Assembly (NCBI RefSeq): GCF_041270065.1
Contig: NZ_CP065958.1
Location: 496,001-560,000 of the forward strand
Direction of reading: 5' to 3'
DNA from: Streptomyces fradiae
GTDB taxonomy: Bacteria > Actinomycetota > Actinomycetes > Streptomycetales > Streptomycetaceae
DNA: 64,000 nucleotides
Each line of letters begins with the position of its first letter. The stretch's first letter is position 1. This document shows positions 44,461 to 54,657 of this stretch, one piece after another. The notes under the pieces are model-generated. The model did not search any database. It saw only the letters and a list, made by a program, of their open reading frames with translations, and was not told where the DNA came from. A program made the translations under genes and the position numbers.

Positions 44461-46340
44461 ACGGGGGTGTCCTCGTCCTTGTCCTCGTCGTCCCGGTCCG
44501 GCTCGTCGTCCCAGTCCGGCTCGTCGTCCCAGTCCGGCTCGTCGTCCGTGTTCCGCTCGTCCATGTAGTCGTCGAACCAGTCGGAGCCGAGCCCCGGATG
44601 CTCCTTCAGGACGCGGCGGCGCAGGAACATCAGGTCGGCCCGCTGGTAGCGGCGGATCACCTGGGCAAGGGAGAGCTCCATCTCGTCGACGACGTCGATG
44701 CGGGCGCCGGCGTCCAGGAGGTCCCGCACCAGCGCGGGCGAGCCCTGCTGGGCGACGGCGAGCTGCAGGGGCGTGGCCCGCGTCTTGTCGCGCGCCTCCA
44801 GGTCGAGCCCGGCGGCGAGCAGCCGCGGCAGCAGCTCCCGGTGGTCCAGGAGGTACAGGTAGTGCAGCAGACCGCGCCCCCGGCCGTCGCGGGCGTGCGG
44901 GTCCCAGCCCGCGTCGAGCAGCGCCGTGACCGCGGGGGTGTCGCCGTGCTGGACGTACTCGAAGAACTCGCGCCGCTGCGCCTGCAGGGCCCGGGGCAGC
45001 CGCCCCTCGCCCGTCGTCCAGGTCAGCTCGGTGGCGAAGCAGCCGGAGATGGTGCCGCCGAAGGCGCGCAGGGCCCGTTCGCGCTGCCGCTCCTGCTCCG
45101 TGTGCGGGATGTCCAGGGCGCCGTCCCGCACGGCGGCCTCGTGCCAGACGCCGCCGCAGCGGACCCGTACCGGTTCGGCCGATACGTGCGGTCCGGCCGG
45201 GCCGGTGGCGGGCGGGGCCTCGGGGAACAGGGCGGCGGAGACCAGTGGATGCAGGTGCTCGGGCCGGATCCGCCCCGCGCGCAGCAGCGCGACGTCCGGG
45301 AGGAGCTGCCGGGCGTACGAGGGCAGCACCGGGACGTCGTCGTCCTGCCGGCGCTCGATGCCCACGACCCGTACCACCGGCGCCCGGGTGTCGGTGACGT
45401 CGAGGGTGGCCCGGAGCAGGCCGCGCCAGTGCACCGGCACGCGGAAGCGCGTACCCCGTCCGGCGCTCCACAGCAGGAGGAGTTCGGGTGCGAGCCGGGT
45501 GAGCTCCATGGCGTCGTGCGTGACGAGGTCGCCGACGTCGACGGCCCGCCGGTAGCCGTAACGGCCGCCCTGGTCCTGCGGTTCCGGGGGCGTGAGGTCG
45601 AGGTCGAGCCCGGCGGCGGCGTAGGCCTCGACGTGCTCCCCGCGGGCCCGCAGCACGGCGATCCACTCGGCGCGGGTGGCCGGGTCGGCGCCGCTGCCGG
45701 GGTCCGTGTCGGGCAGTTCGTCCGGGGTGAGCGGGGTGCCGTCCGGGTGCAGGAAGGGCAGCCGGCCGGTGGCGACGGGACTCGCGCTGAGGCGGAGTTC
45801 GGCGGTGCGGCGGGCGTCCCAGAAGCGGCGGGCGGCGGTCCAGTCCTCCTGGGCGTAGGTCACGCCGTGGAGCGTGTCGGACCGGCGGGCCGGGCCGAGG
45901 TGCAGGCGCAGCCGCTGCGGTCCTTCCACCATGGGCAGGCTGGTCACGGACAGGACGGGTCCGGTGCCGCCGGGGGCGCCGTAGTCGGCGAGGACGATCC
46001 GGCGGCTGACGGCGAGCGTGGTGTGTCCGCCCAGGGTGCGCGGAAAGTGCCAGCGCAGCAGGTCGGGTGCGAAGTGCCGCAGGTCGTCGGCCAGTCGGGC
46101 GGCCACCTCGGGGCCGTACCGTTCGGCGACGCGCTCGGGGTCGAGATCGAGCTCGGGGTCGAGGGCGTCGGGTACGTCGACGGCGGCCGCGGCGCAGGCC
46201 GCGCGCCAGTCCCCCGCGAGCCGGGCCTCGGTGGCGCGCTCGATCATCCGGCCGGGCACGGCGAAGCGGCGGATCCGGGCCCAGGCGTTGGCGTCGGCGG
46301 GCGAGAGGGCCCCGGGCGTCAGGGGCGTGGGCGGGGTCAT
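44457..46340 (-). CDS. Ankyrin-repeat protein of MoxR-VWA operon
   Basis: 627 residues from ATG 46340, overlapping both neighbours by 4 bp (ATGA at each end). Residues 1-~450 are a domain I do not recognise (starting DANAWARIRRFAVPGRMIER), rich in charged residues and with TTLAVSRRIVLADYGAPGGT and LVTHDAMELTRLAPELLLLW. Residues about 460-590 contain three to four ankyrin repeats (GDTPAVTALLDAGWDPHARD, GRGLLHYLYLLDHRELLPRL, TRATPLQLAVAQQGSPALVR). The tail is a highly acidic Asp/Glu/Trp repeat. No signal peptide. It is probably a cytosolic scaffold or substrate receptor for the ATPase encoded next; this is inferred from gene coupling only. Confidence 0.85.
   Translation of the reverse strand: MTPPTPLTPGALSPADANAWARIRRFAVPGRMIERATEARLAGDWRAACAAAAVDVPDALDPELDLDPERVAERYGPEVAARLADDLRHFAPDLLRWHFPRTLGGHTTLAVSRRIVLADYGAPGGTGPVLSVTSLPMVEGPQRLRLHLGPARRSDTLHGVTYAQEDWTAARRFWDARRTAELRLSASPVATGRLPFLHPDGTPLTPDELPDTDPGSGADPATRAEWIAVLRARGEHVEAYAAAGLDLDLTPPEPQDQGGRYGYRRAVDVGDLVTHDAMELTRLAPELLLLWSAGRGTRFRVPVHWRGLLRATLDVTDTRAPVVRVVGIERRQDDDVPVLPSYARQLLPDVALLRAGRIRPEHLHPLVSAALFPEAPPATGPAGPHVSAEPVRVRCGGVWHEAAVRDGALDIPHTEQERQRERALRAFGGTISGCFATELTWTTGEGRLPRALQAQRREFFEYVQHGDTPAVTALLDAGWDPHARDGRGRGLLHYLYLLDHRELLPRLLAAGLDLEARDKTRATPLQLAVAQQGSPALVRDLLDAGARIDVVDEMELSLAQVIRRYQRADLMFLRRRVLKEHPGLGSDWFDDYMDERNTDDEPDWDDEPDWDDEPDRDDEDKDEDTPV
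44490..44543 (-). repeat. Three 18-bp tandem repeats in the ankyrin-gene 3' end
   Basis: Three nearly identical 18-mers (44490-44507, 44508-44525, 44526-44543; one base differs in the first) encode the repeated hexapeptide DDEPDW/R in the acidic tail. Expansion or contraction would stay in frame. Confidence 0.9.
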
Positions 46341-47497
46341 CGGTAGAGGCTGCCGATCGCGCGCAGGTCGGGGTGGGTGGGGCGGGCCGGGCGGAGCCGT
46401 TCGGTGAACGAGCGCTTGACCCGGCGGGGCAGCCCGGGCCCGAGGCCCACGTATTCGAGGCGGTGGGCGTCGTCGAGAGCGGCGAGCAGCGTCTTCGCGC
46501 CGCGGCCGGTGAGGCCGGTGTGGCGCAGTTCGAGGCGGCGCAGCGGGCTGCCGGGCAGGGCTGCGGCGAGCGCGTGGGCGCCGTCGTCGCCGGTGGTGTT
46601 GCCGGGGGCGCCGAGGCTGCGCTCGGACATGGTGCGGCCGAGGTCGAGGGTGTCGATGCCGTCGAGGGCGTCCGCGAGGGCGCGGGCGCCGGCCGGTCCG
46701 ATGCCGTTGCCGCCGAGGCCGAGCCGGACGGGGCGGGCGGCGTCGGTCGCGGCGGCGAGGACCGCGATGCCCGCGTCGCCGAGGTGGTTGGCGGGGACGT
46801 ACAGCTCGCGGACCCCGGCTTCGCAGACGAGCGCGGCGAGCAGCGGGGCGTCGGCCGCGGTCAGGCCGTTGCCACCGAGGAAGAGGCGTTCGAGCGGGGC
46901 GGCGCGGTCCAGGAGCGCGTCGAGGAGGGCCCGTACGCCCTCCGCTCCGATGCCCGAGTTGACCAGGTCGAGGGTGCGCAGCGTGGTGTTGCGCCGCAGC
47001 AGGCCGGCCAGGGTGCGGGCGCCGGCCGGGCCGACGGGGTTGCGCTTGAGCCACAGGGCGCGGACGGCGGTGTCGTCGGCGAGCGCCTCGGCGAGGGTGG
47101 TCACTCCGGCCGGGCCGATGCGGTTGCAGCCCAGGTAGAGGGTGCGGACGCCATGGCCGTCGCCGGTGCCGGTGCGGCGCGTGTCGGTCAGCGCCTCGGC
47201 GAGGGTGCGTACGCCCTCGTCGCCGAGGGAGTTGGTGCCGAGCAGCAGATGCGCGGCGTGCGGCGAGGCGAGGGCGGCGGGCACGAGCCGGGCGGCGCCG
47301 GCCGGGCCGAGGCCCTGCTTGCACAGGTCGACGCGGCCGTCGGCGCGCAGGGTGCCGAGCGGGAAGGTCTCGTCGCCGGTGACCGGGCGCCCGTCCGCGA
47401 GGCGGTCGAGCAGGGCCGCGAGCAGCGCGGGGTCGGCCGGGGGCAGGTCGGGGTGCTCGATCGCCGGGCAGCGTACGGGCGTTGTCGGCTGGGCCAT
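46337..47497 (-). CDS. Leucine-rich repeat protein (ribonuclease inhibitor type)
   Basis: 386 residues from ATG 47497, which has GGAG 5 bp upstream; two GTG codons just before it are less well placed. The body consists of about nine LRRs of the ribonuclease-inhibitor class with 26-29-residue period: RTLYLGCNRIGPAGVTTLAE, ALWLKRNPVGPAGARTLAGL, TLDLVNSGIGAEGVRALLDA, RLFLGGNGLTAADAPLLAAL, RLGLGGNGIGPAGARALADA. There is no signal peptide or membrane segment, so it should act in the cytosol. LRRs of this type bind proteins. As first gene of the operon it may sense a partner for the MoxR-VWA machine. Confidence 0.88.
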   Translation of the reverse strand: MAQPTTPVRCPAIEHPDLPPADPALLAALLDRLADGRPVTGDETFPLGTLRADGRVDLCKQGLGPAGAARLVPAALASPHAAHLLLGTNSLGDEGVRTLAEALTDTRRTGTGDGHGVRTLYLGCNRIGPAGVTTLAEALADDTAVRALWLKRNPVGPAGARTLAGLLRRNTTLRTLDLVNSGIGAEGVRALLDALLDRAAPLERLFLGGNGLTAADAPLLAALVCEAGVRELYVPANHLGDAGIAVLAAATDAARPVRLGLGGNGIGPAGARALADALDGIDTLDLGRTMSERSLGAPGNTTGDDGAHALAAALPGSPLRRLELRHTGLTGRGAKTLLAALDDAHRLEYVGLGPGLPRRVKRSFTERLRPARPTHPDLRAIGSLYR

Positions 47498-47589
47498 CAC
47501 CACTCCACCGGTCTGGCGCCGGGGACCGGCGTTCCGCTTCGACCTTCACGTCGGCGGCGCCTTCGGTGACACCGCCGTTCAAGTAGGCG

Positions 47590-47662
47590 CAAGACCGGTC
47601 GGATTCGAACCGACGTCCTCCAGCTCGATGCGTGGGCGCGACGACCTCTGCGCTACGGCCTT
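47590..47662 (-). tRNA. Degenerate tRNA or tRNA-like RNA
   Basis: Read on the minus strand, 73 nt fold as a tRNA: acceptor AAGGCCG (47662-47656) pairs with CGGTCTT with one G-U, T8-A9 are present, the D stem is GCGC/GCGC, and the T arm is perfect (GTCGG-TTCGAAT-CCGAC). The anticodon arm fails: with U33 in place the anticodon would be CGA, but only two of five stem pairs form, and the region between D and T arms is one to two bases short. There is no encoded CCA. Serine (CGA) would also need a long variable arm. It is best called a tRNA pseudogene or a tRNA-like RNA. Confidence 0.55.
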
Positions 47663-47729
47663 GCTGGGGTGATCATAGCCGGATTCGCATGCGAGTTCGA
47701 TAGGCGTCGGGGAACAGGTCCTGACCTCG

Positions 47730-47735
47730 TATACT
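47730..47735 (+). promoter_or_regulatory. TATACT -10 element of the DIP1984 gene
   Basis: TATACT matches the -10 consensus at five of six positions and stands out in GC-rich sequence 41 bp before the ATG. No consensus -35 lies 17-18 bp upstream, although GGAAC at 47711 is present with shorter spacing. Confidence 0.5.
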
Positions 47736-47776
47736 CGGGCGGGCTCATGGACGGGGAGGACGGGGAGGTGGAGACG

Positions 47777-48247
47777 ATGAAGCTTGCCGAGGCGCTGGCG
47801 GAACGTGCGGAAGCGACGCGCCGCGTGGAACAGCTGCGGGCGCGCGTCGTCGACAGCGCGAGGTACCAGGAGGGCGAGACGCCCGCCGAGGACGCGGCCC
47901 AGCTGCTGGCCGAGGCCGGTGAGGCGCTGGACGCCCTGGAATCCTTGATCCGGCGGATCAACCGGACCAACGCCGCCGTCGAGATGGGTCCGGACGGCAC
48001 GCTCACCGACGCGCTCGCGCGCCGGGACGTGCTGCGGCTGCGCCACTCCGTGGTCACCGCGGCGGCGGACGCGGCGGCCGGCAAGGGCGAGCGCGGCTAC
48101 GGCCGGCAGCTCCGGTCCGAGCTGCTCATGCTCTCCGCGCTTCCGGTGGCCGAACTGCGCGCCCAGGCGGACGTGATCGCCCGGGAGATCCGCGAGGTCG
48201 ACGTGCGGATCCAGCGCACGAACTGGGAGGCGGACCTGCTGGACTGA
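47777..48247 (+). CDS. DIP1984 family (DUF6847) helical protein
   Basis: 156 residues from ATG 47777 with GGAGG 8 bp upstream; an ATG at 47747 would add ten acidic residues. The protein is almost entirely helical with long charged heptad-like stretches (KLAEALAERAEATRRVEQLR, ALDALESLIRRINRTNAAVE, VAELRAQADVIAREIREVDV). LIRRINRTN and IQRTNWEADLLD are the recognisable family signatures. Function is unknown. Its location is notable: a degenerate tRNA lies upstream on the other strand and a structured tRNA-like RNA downstream. Its stop codon lies inside a tandem 18-bp duplication. Confidence 0.82.
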   Translation: MKLAEALAERAEATRRVEQLRARVVDSARYQEGETPAEDAAQLLAEAGEALDALESLIRRINRTNAAVEMGPDGTLTDALARRDVLRLRHSVVTAAADAAAGKGERGYGRQLRSELLMLSALPVAELRAQADVIAREIREVDVRIQRTNWEADLLD

Positions 48248-48278
48248 CCCGGTCCGGCGGACTGACCCGGTCCGGCGG
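48243..48278 (+). repeat. Tandem 18-bp duplication across the DIP1984 stop codon
   Basis: ACTGACCCGGTCCGGCGG occurs twice in perfect tandem (48243-48260, 48261-48278). The first copy contains the stop codon TGA of the DIP1984 gene, so the second is untranslated. Confidence 0.9.
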
Positions 48279-48302
48279 GCGGGGACGGGACGATACGGGA
48301 AC

Positions 48303-48414
48303 GATGTGGAGCAGGTAGCTGCTTCGGAGGCGTGCACAGACCGAGGGCCGGCGGTTTTCCGGCCCCTTTCTGGTGCGTGATGAGCAACGCAGGGGTTCAA
48401 CTCCCCTATGAACA
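48303..48414 (+). ncRNA. Structured RNA candidate with tRNA-like T arm
   Basis: Between the DIP1984 gene and the LysR gene three helices can be drawn. AGCAG-gtag-CTGCT forms a small hairpin near 48310-48323. GCAC-AGA ... GGGCCGG-cggtttt-CCGGCCC ... TCT-g-GTGC forms a long interrupted stem near 48333-48377. AGGGG-TTCAACT-CCCCT (48391-48407) is a perfect tRNA-type T arm with the U-U-C-A-A loop. A matching acceptor stem is not evident. The combination of a long stem and a tRNA-like module recalls bacterial Y-like RNAs, but no Ro protein is in the window. Transcription is unproven. Confidence 0.4.
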
Positions 48415-48531
48415 GCGCAGCTCAGCACCGCGCACAGGTAAAGGTGCACAGCGCACAGCACATCACCATGTGCAGATCCGAGGCGGCGAGGGCGGGTTCG
48501 GGGTTTTCCACATCAACCCGGGAGCACCCGA

Positions 48532-49479
48532 TCAGTTCGGGAGCACCCAATCGGGCACCCAGGTGCCGGGGACGGCGTGGCCGGTCGCAGTCGCGGTCGC
48601 GGTCGTGGCGAGGTGGGCGCGCAGGGCGGTCAGGCCGGGGTGGGGGTTGTCCCGGTGCCAGAGGAGCGAGTGGGGATAGACCGGGGTCGGGTCGGTCACC
48701 GGGATGCGGCGCAGGCCGTGGCCGGCCGGCCAGACCAGGCGGGTCTGTTCGCTCATGAAGGTGGCCAGGGCAGGCGTGTCCGCGATGGTGTCGAGGAGCG
48801 CGTCGGAGCCGAAGTTGGGGCCTGTGGCCTCGATGGTGAGGCCGAACTCGGCGACGAGGTCGGCGTAGTAGGCGGCCCATTCGGTGCCGGGGACGATGCC
48901 GGGCATCCAGATCCGGTGGCCGGCGAGCTCGGCGAGGCGCACCGAGCGGGCGGCGGCCAGGGCGTGGGCGGGGCCGGTGAGGAGCTGCAGCGGCTCGTCG
49001 AGCACCCGTACGGACGCGATGTCCTCCGGCAGGGCACGGCCGGGCGCGGCGACGGCGCGGAAGGACGCGTCGATGGTGCCGGACCGGATGGCGGCGACGG
49101 CCGTGTCGACATCGAACAGCATCACGACGTCGAGGTCGACGTCGGGGTGCGTGCGATGGAAGCCACGCAACAGCCCCGAGGCCGCGCCGCGCGAGTTGAT
49201 CACGTCGACACGCAGCGGACGCCGGTCGGTGCGCACGGAGGCCACGGCCCGGTCGGCGACCTTCAGCAGCTCCCGGGCGTGCGGCAGGAAGGCCTGTCCG
49301 TCGATGGTGAGCTCGGCACCGCGCGGGGTCCGGGTGAAGAGCCGCACGCCGAGCCTGCACTCAAGGGCGGCGATGCGCTTGGAGACGGCCTGCGGGGTGA
49401 CCGACAGCTCGGCGGCGGCCTCCTGGAACCGCCCCGCGTCGGCGGCCGCGACGAAGGTCCGCACGGTGTCGAGGTCCAT
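48532..49479 (-). CDS. LysR family transcriptional regulator
   Basis: 315 residues from ATG 49479 (AGGGTG 7 bp upstream); a GTG at 49488 is the alternative. The N-terminal winged helix-turn-helix reads DLDTVRTFVAAADAGRFQEA then LSVTPQAVSKRIAALECRLG and VRLFTRTPRGAELT, all standard. The C-terminal substrate-binding domain begins at about residue 90. It is divergent from an MFS efflux gene; a 6-3-6 inverted repeat ACAACC-aca-GGTTGT lies just upstream of its own start. The usual arrangement is autorepression plus activation of the divergent transporter by an inducer. Confidence 0.93.
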   Translation of the reverse strand: MDLDTVRTFVAAADAGRFQEAAAELSVTPQAVSKRIAALECRLGVRLFTRTPRGAELTIDGQAFLPHARELLKVADRAVASVRTDRRPLRVDVINSRGAASGLLRGFHRTHPDVDLDVVMLFDVDTAVAAIRSGTIDASFRAVAAPGRALPEDIASVRVLDEPLQLLTGPAHALAAARSVRLAELAGHRIWMPGIVPGTEWAAYYADLVAEFGLTIEATGPNFGSDALLDTIADTPALATFMSEQTRLVWPAGHGLRRIPVTDPTPVYPHSLLWHRDNPHPGLTALRAHLATTATATATGHAVPGTWVPDWVLPN

Positions 49480-49497
49480 GCCGGACACCCTACGGGT

Positions 49498-49512
49498 ACA
49501 ACCACAGGTTGT
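49498..49512. promoter_or_regulatory. LysR operator candidate ACAACC-aca-GGTTGT
   Basis: A perfect inverted repeat with 3-bp centre, 19 bp upstream of the LysR ATG and about 100 bp upstream of the divergent MFS ATG. Its dyad fits the LysR T-N11-A box geometry. Confidence 0.5.
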
Positions 49513-49613
49513 GGATGTGTGGCCTCTTGGTTGTTTGATCGCTGGTCGTGCGGCCCGCTTTGATGCTCCCGAACGCTGATCGGTTGTACGGATGAGGGGC
49601 GAGGGGCGTCGGC

Positions 49614-50876
49614 ATGGGCAGCAAGCGGCACCGGCTCGGCCGGCGGTTCGGATGGCTCTGGGGAGCGTACGGGGCCAGCGCGCTCGGCACCTGGCTCGCC
49701 TTCGGCGCGTTCCCGCTGATCGCCGTCCAGGTGCTGCACTCCGGGCCTGCCGAGGTCGCCGCGCTCGCCTCCGTGGGGGCCGCGGTGGGCGCGGCCGTGG
49801 CGGTGCCGCTCGGCCCGTGGGTGGAGTTCCGCCGCAAGCGGCCGGTGCTGATCGGGGCGGATCTGGTGCGGTGCGCGGCGCTGCTCACCGTCCCCGTCGC
49901 GTACGCGCTCGGCGTGCTCTCCTTCGCCCAGCTGCTGCTGGTCTCGGTGGTCGTCTCGGCCGCCGACATCACCTTCCGGGCCGCGTCCGGCGCGTATCTG
50001 AAGGGGCTGCTGCCGGCCGAGGACCTGCTCGTCGCCAACGCCCGGTTCGAGTCGGCGGCCTGGACCACGACGATCGTCGGGCCGCCGCTGGGCGGGGTGC
50101 TGATCGGGCTGCTCGGCCCGGTGGCGACGGTGCTCGCCGACGCGGTCAGCTATCTGCTCTCGGCCCTGGGCATCCGCGCGACGGGCGGTCGGGAGCCGCA
50201 GCCGCCCCGCCCCGAGGGCCGGGAGGGCACGCGCCCGCGGGCCGGGGACCTGCTCGACGGCTGGCGGTACCTCCTCGCCGACCCGGCCCTGCGCCCGCTG
50301 TTCCTCAACACGGTCCTGTTCAACGGCCTGGTCATGGCCGCCCAGCCGCTCCTCGCCGTCCTGATGCTCGGCCCGCTCGGGTTCGCGCCGTGGCAGTACG
50401 GCCTCGCCTTCGCCGCGCCCTCGGTCGCCGGGCTGCTCGGCTCACGGCTCGCCCGACCGCTCGCCACCCGGTACGGGCAGCGCCGGGTCCTCGTCGCGGC
50501 CGGGGCGCTGCGCGCGATCTGGCCGGTCGGCCTCGCCTTCACCGGGCCGGGCACCGGCGGGCTGGTCCTGGTGATCGGCGTCGAGCTCGGCCTCATCCTC
50601 TGCTGCGGGATCTTCAACCCCGTCTCCGCCACCTACCGCCTCACCCGCACCCCGTCCGACCGGGTCGCCCGCACCCTGTCCGCCTGGTCGGTGACGTCCA
50701 AGGCCTCGACCGCGCTCCTCACGGCCGTGTGGGGTCTCCTCGGCAGCCTGCTCGGCCCGCGCCCGGCCATCGCCCTCGCCGGCCTGCTCGTCCTGGCCAC
50801 CCCGCTGCTGCTCCCCCGGGGCGGCGGGGCTGACCGGGTGACACCGCTATCGGCGCCGCCCCTCTCGCCGGAGTGA
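49614..50876 (+). CDS. MFS transporter (MDR/MefA-like efflux type)
   Basis: 420 residues from ATG 49614. Ten to twelve membrane helices; FGWLWGAYGASALGTWLAFG begins helix 1, EFRRKRPVLIGADLVRCAAL is the loop 2-3 region with the charged cluster of macrolide/multidrug exporters of the MefA-like group, and FESAAWTTTIVGPPLGGVLI follows the DA/A-x-FES pattern of that group. The DNSW-type N-terminal residues are not strict. It probably exports a hydrophobic compound and is controlled by the divergent LysR regulator. The substrate is unknown. Confidence 0.87.
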   Translation: MGSKRHRLGRRFGWLWGAYGASALGTWLAFGAFPLIAVQVLHSGPAEVAALASVGAAVGAAVAVPLGPWVEFRRKRPVLIGADLVRCAALLTVPVAYALGVLSFAQLLLVSVVVSAADITFRAASGAYLKGLLPAEDLLVANARFESAAWTTTIVGPPLGGVLIGLLGPVATVLADAVSYLLSALGIRATGGREPQPPRPEGREGTRPRAGDLLDGWRYLLADPALRPLFLNTVLFNGLVMAAQPLLAVLMLGPLGFAPWQYGLAFAAPSVAGLLGSRLARPLATRYGQRRVLVAAGALRAIWPVGLAFTGPGTGGLVLVIGVELGLILCCGIFNPVSATYRLTRTPSDRVARTLSAWSVTSKASTALLTAVWGLLGSLLGPRPAIALAGLLVLATPLLLPRGGGADRVTPLSAPPLSPE

Positions 50877-50941
50877 CCATCCTTGGGGAAGGTGGAAGCC
50901 TGAAGGAACGGGCAGGGAACCCAGCGAGCCCAGGGGGCACC

Positions 50942-53472
<2,531 letters not shown>

Positions 53473-53532
53473 TCACGCCCGCCTTCACCGTAGTCCGTAT
53501 GCCGGGGGCGTTCCTGCCGGGGGTCCGGCCGG

Positions 53533-54582
53533 TCATGTCGTGCTGCCATGGCCGCGTGCGGCTCCGAGGACGGATTCGAGGACCGATTCGGGGGCGCTCG
53601 CGGTGGAGTGCCGGGGGATCAGCTCCACCGGGCAGTGCGCGTGCTGCAGCAGGCCGAGGGTGGTCCTGCCGAGGGTCGGGCCGAGATAGCCGGGGGCCCG
53701 CCGGCCGCCGGCGACCAGCAGGTCGGCGTGGCGGGACGCCTCGACGAGCGCGCCGGGAACGCTGCGGTCCTTCTCGCCGACGGTGTCCACCGTGAGGTCC
53801 GGGAACTCCGCCCGGAGGGCGGCGGCGATGCCGGTGAGCGGGCGCACCTGCTCGACGCCGGCGGGAGCCCTGAGACCGCCGAGGTACGGCAGCGTGCTCC
53901 AGACGTGGACAAGGCGCAGCGGCACCTTGCGCAGCAGGGCCTCCCGGGCCGCCGCCCGCGCGCAGCCCTCGTCGTGCGCGTCCCGGACGGCCGCGAGGAC
54001 GACGCCGGCCTCGGCGGGCTCGGCGGGCTCCTCGTACGGCTCGTGCGGCTCACGCTGCCCGTACCGCCCGTACGGCGCATGCGGCGCATGCGGCGCATGC
54101 GGCGCGTCGGTGTCGTCCGGCGGCTCGTCCGTACCGCGGATCACGACCACCGGGGCCGTGGCGGCGGCCGCGAGTTCGAGGCCGACCGAGCCGAGCACGA
54201 GCGAGGAGAATCCGCCGAGCCCGCGGTGACCGACGACGATCGTGCCGGTCAGCGCCGCGGCGGCGCGCAGCGCGGCGGGGGCGGTTCCGTCGTCGAGCTC
54301 CGTCACGACGGGCACCTGGGGGTGGCGCGCCGCGACCGCCCTGGCCGCCCGGTCGAGGAGCTCCCGGCCCGCTCCGACGATCCGTTCCGTCTCCTCCGGG
54401 CGCAGGTACAGGGCGCTGGTGTCCGTGGCGTGCACGATGCACAGGCCGGTCCGCCAGAGCGCGGCCTCGCGCGCGGCCCAGGCGACCGCCGCGTCGGCGG
54501 ACGGCGAGCCGTCCACGCCGACGACGATCCGTCCGGGCCGGCGGCCGGTGGCCGGGGCCGGGCGGTCGGTGGTTCCGTCCAT
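53533..54582 (-). CDS. Universal stress protein, tandem UspA domains
   Basis: 349 residues from ATG 54582 with GAGGAGGAG upstream. Two UspA domains (about 17-150 and 195-335) are joined by a linker with repeated Ala-Pro-His units (DAPHAPHAPHAPYGRYG). Domain 1 has the ATP-binding G-2x-G-9x-G(S) pattern in GTIVVGHRGLGGFSSLVLGS and begins RIVVGVDGSPSADAAVAWAA. Domain 2 has VAGGRRAPGYLGPTLGRTTL. Tandem USPs of this sort are hallmark members of DevR regulons and help survival in non-replicating states. A pair of DosR-geometry palindromes lies 76-114 bp upstream of its start, between it and the nitroreductase gene. Confidence 0.92.
   Translation of the reverse strand: MDGTTDRPAPATGRRPGRIVVGVDGSPSADAAVAWAAREAALWRTGLCIVHATDTSALYLRPEETERIVGAGRELLDRAARAVAARHPQVPVVTELDDGTAPAALRAAAALTGTIVVGHRGLGGFSSLVLGSVGLELAAAATAPVVVIRGTDEPPDDTDAPHAPHAPHAPYGRYGQREPHEPYEEPAEPAEAGVVLAAVRDAHDEGCARAAAREALLRKVPLRLVHVWSTLPYLGGLRAPAGVEQVRPLTGIAAALRAEFPDLTVDTVGEKDRSVPGALVEASRHADLLVAGGRRAPGYLGPTLGRTTLGLLQHAHCPVELIPRHSTASAPESVLESVLGAARGHGSTT
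54074..54100 (-). repeat. Three tandem 9-bp repeats in the USP linker
   Basis: GGCGCATGC is repeated three times in perfect tandem (a degenerate fourth copy follows), encoding the HAP/APH repeat in the linker between the two USP domains. Confidence 0.9.
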
Positions 54583-54657
54583 GGCTCCTCCTCGTGCGAT
54601 CCGCTCCCACCGTGGCACGCGCCGGACGGGCGGGCGGAGGGCCGTCGGGGGCAGGCC

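Noticed and set aside
47669..47776. Longer form of the DIP1984 protein starting at 47669
   Set aside because: The extension would begin before the TATACT -10 element and reads unlike the helical family; ATG 47777 has GGAGG at proper spacing.
48420..48480. Repeated GCACAG motifs and a GCACAT-cacc-ATGTGC hairpin considered as CRISPR-like repeats
   Set aside because: Units are too short, irregularly spaced and without spacers of constant length; there are no cas genes.
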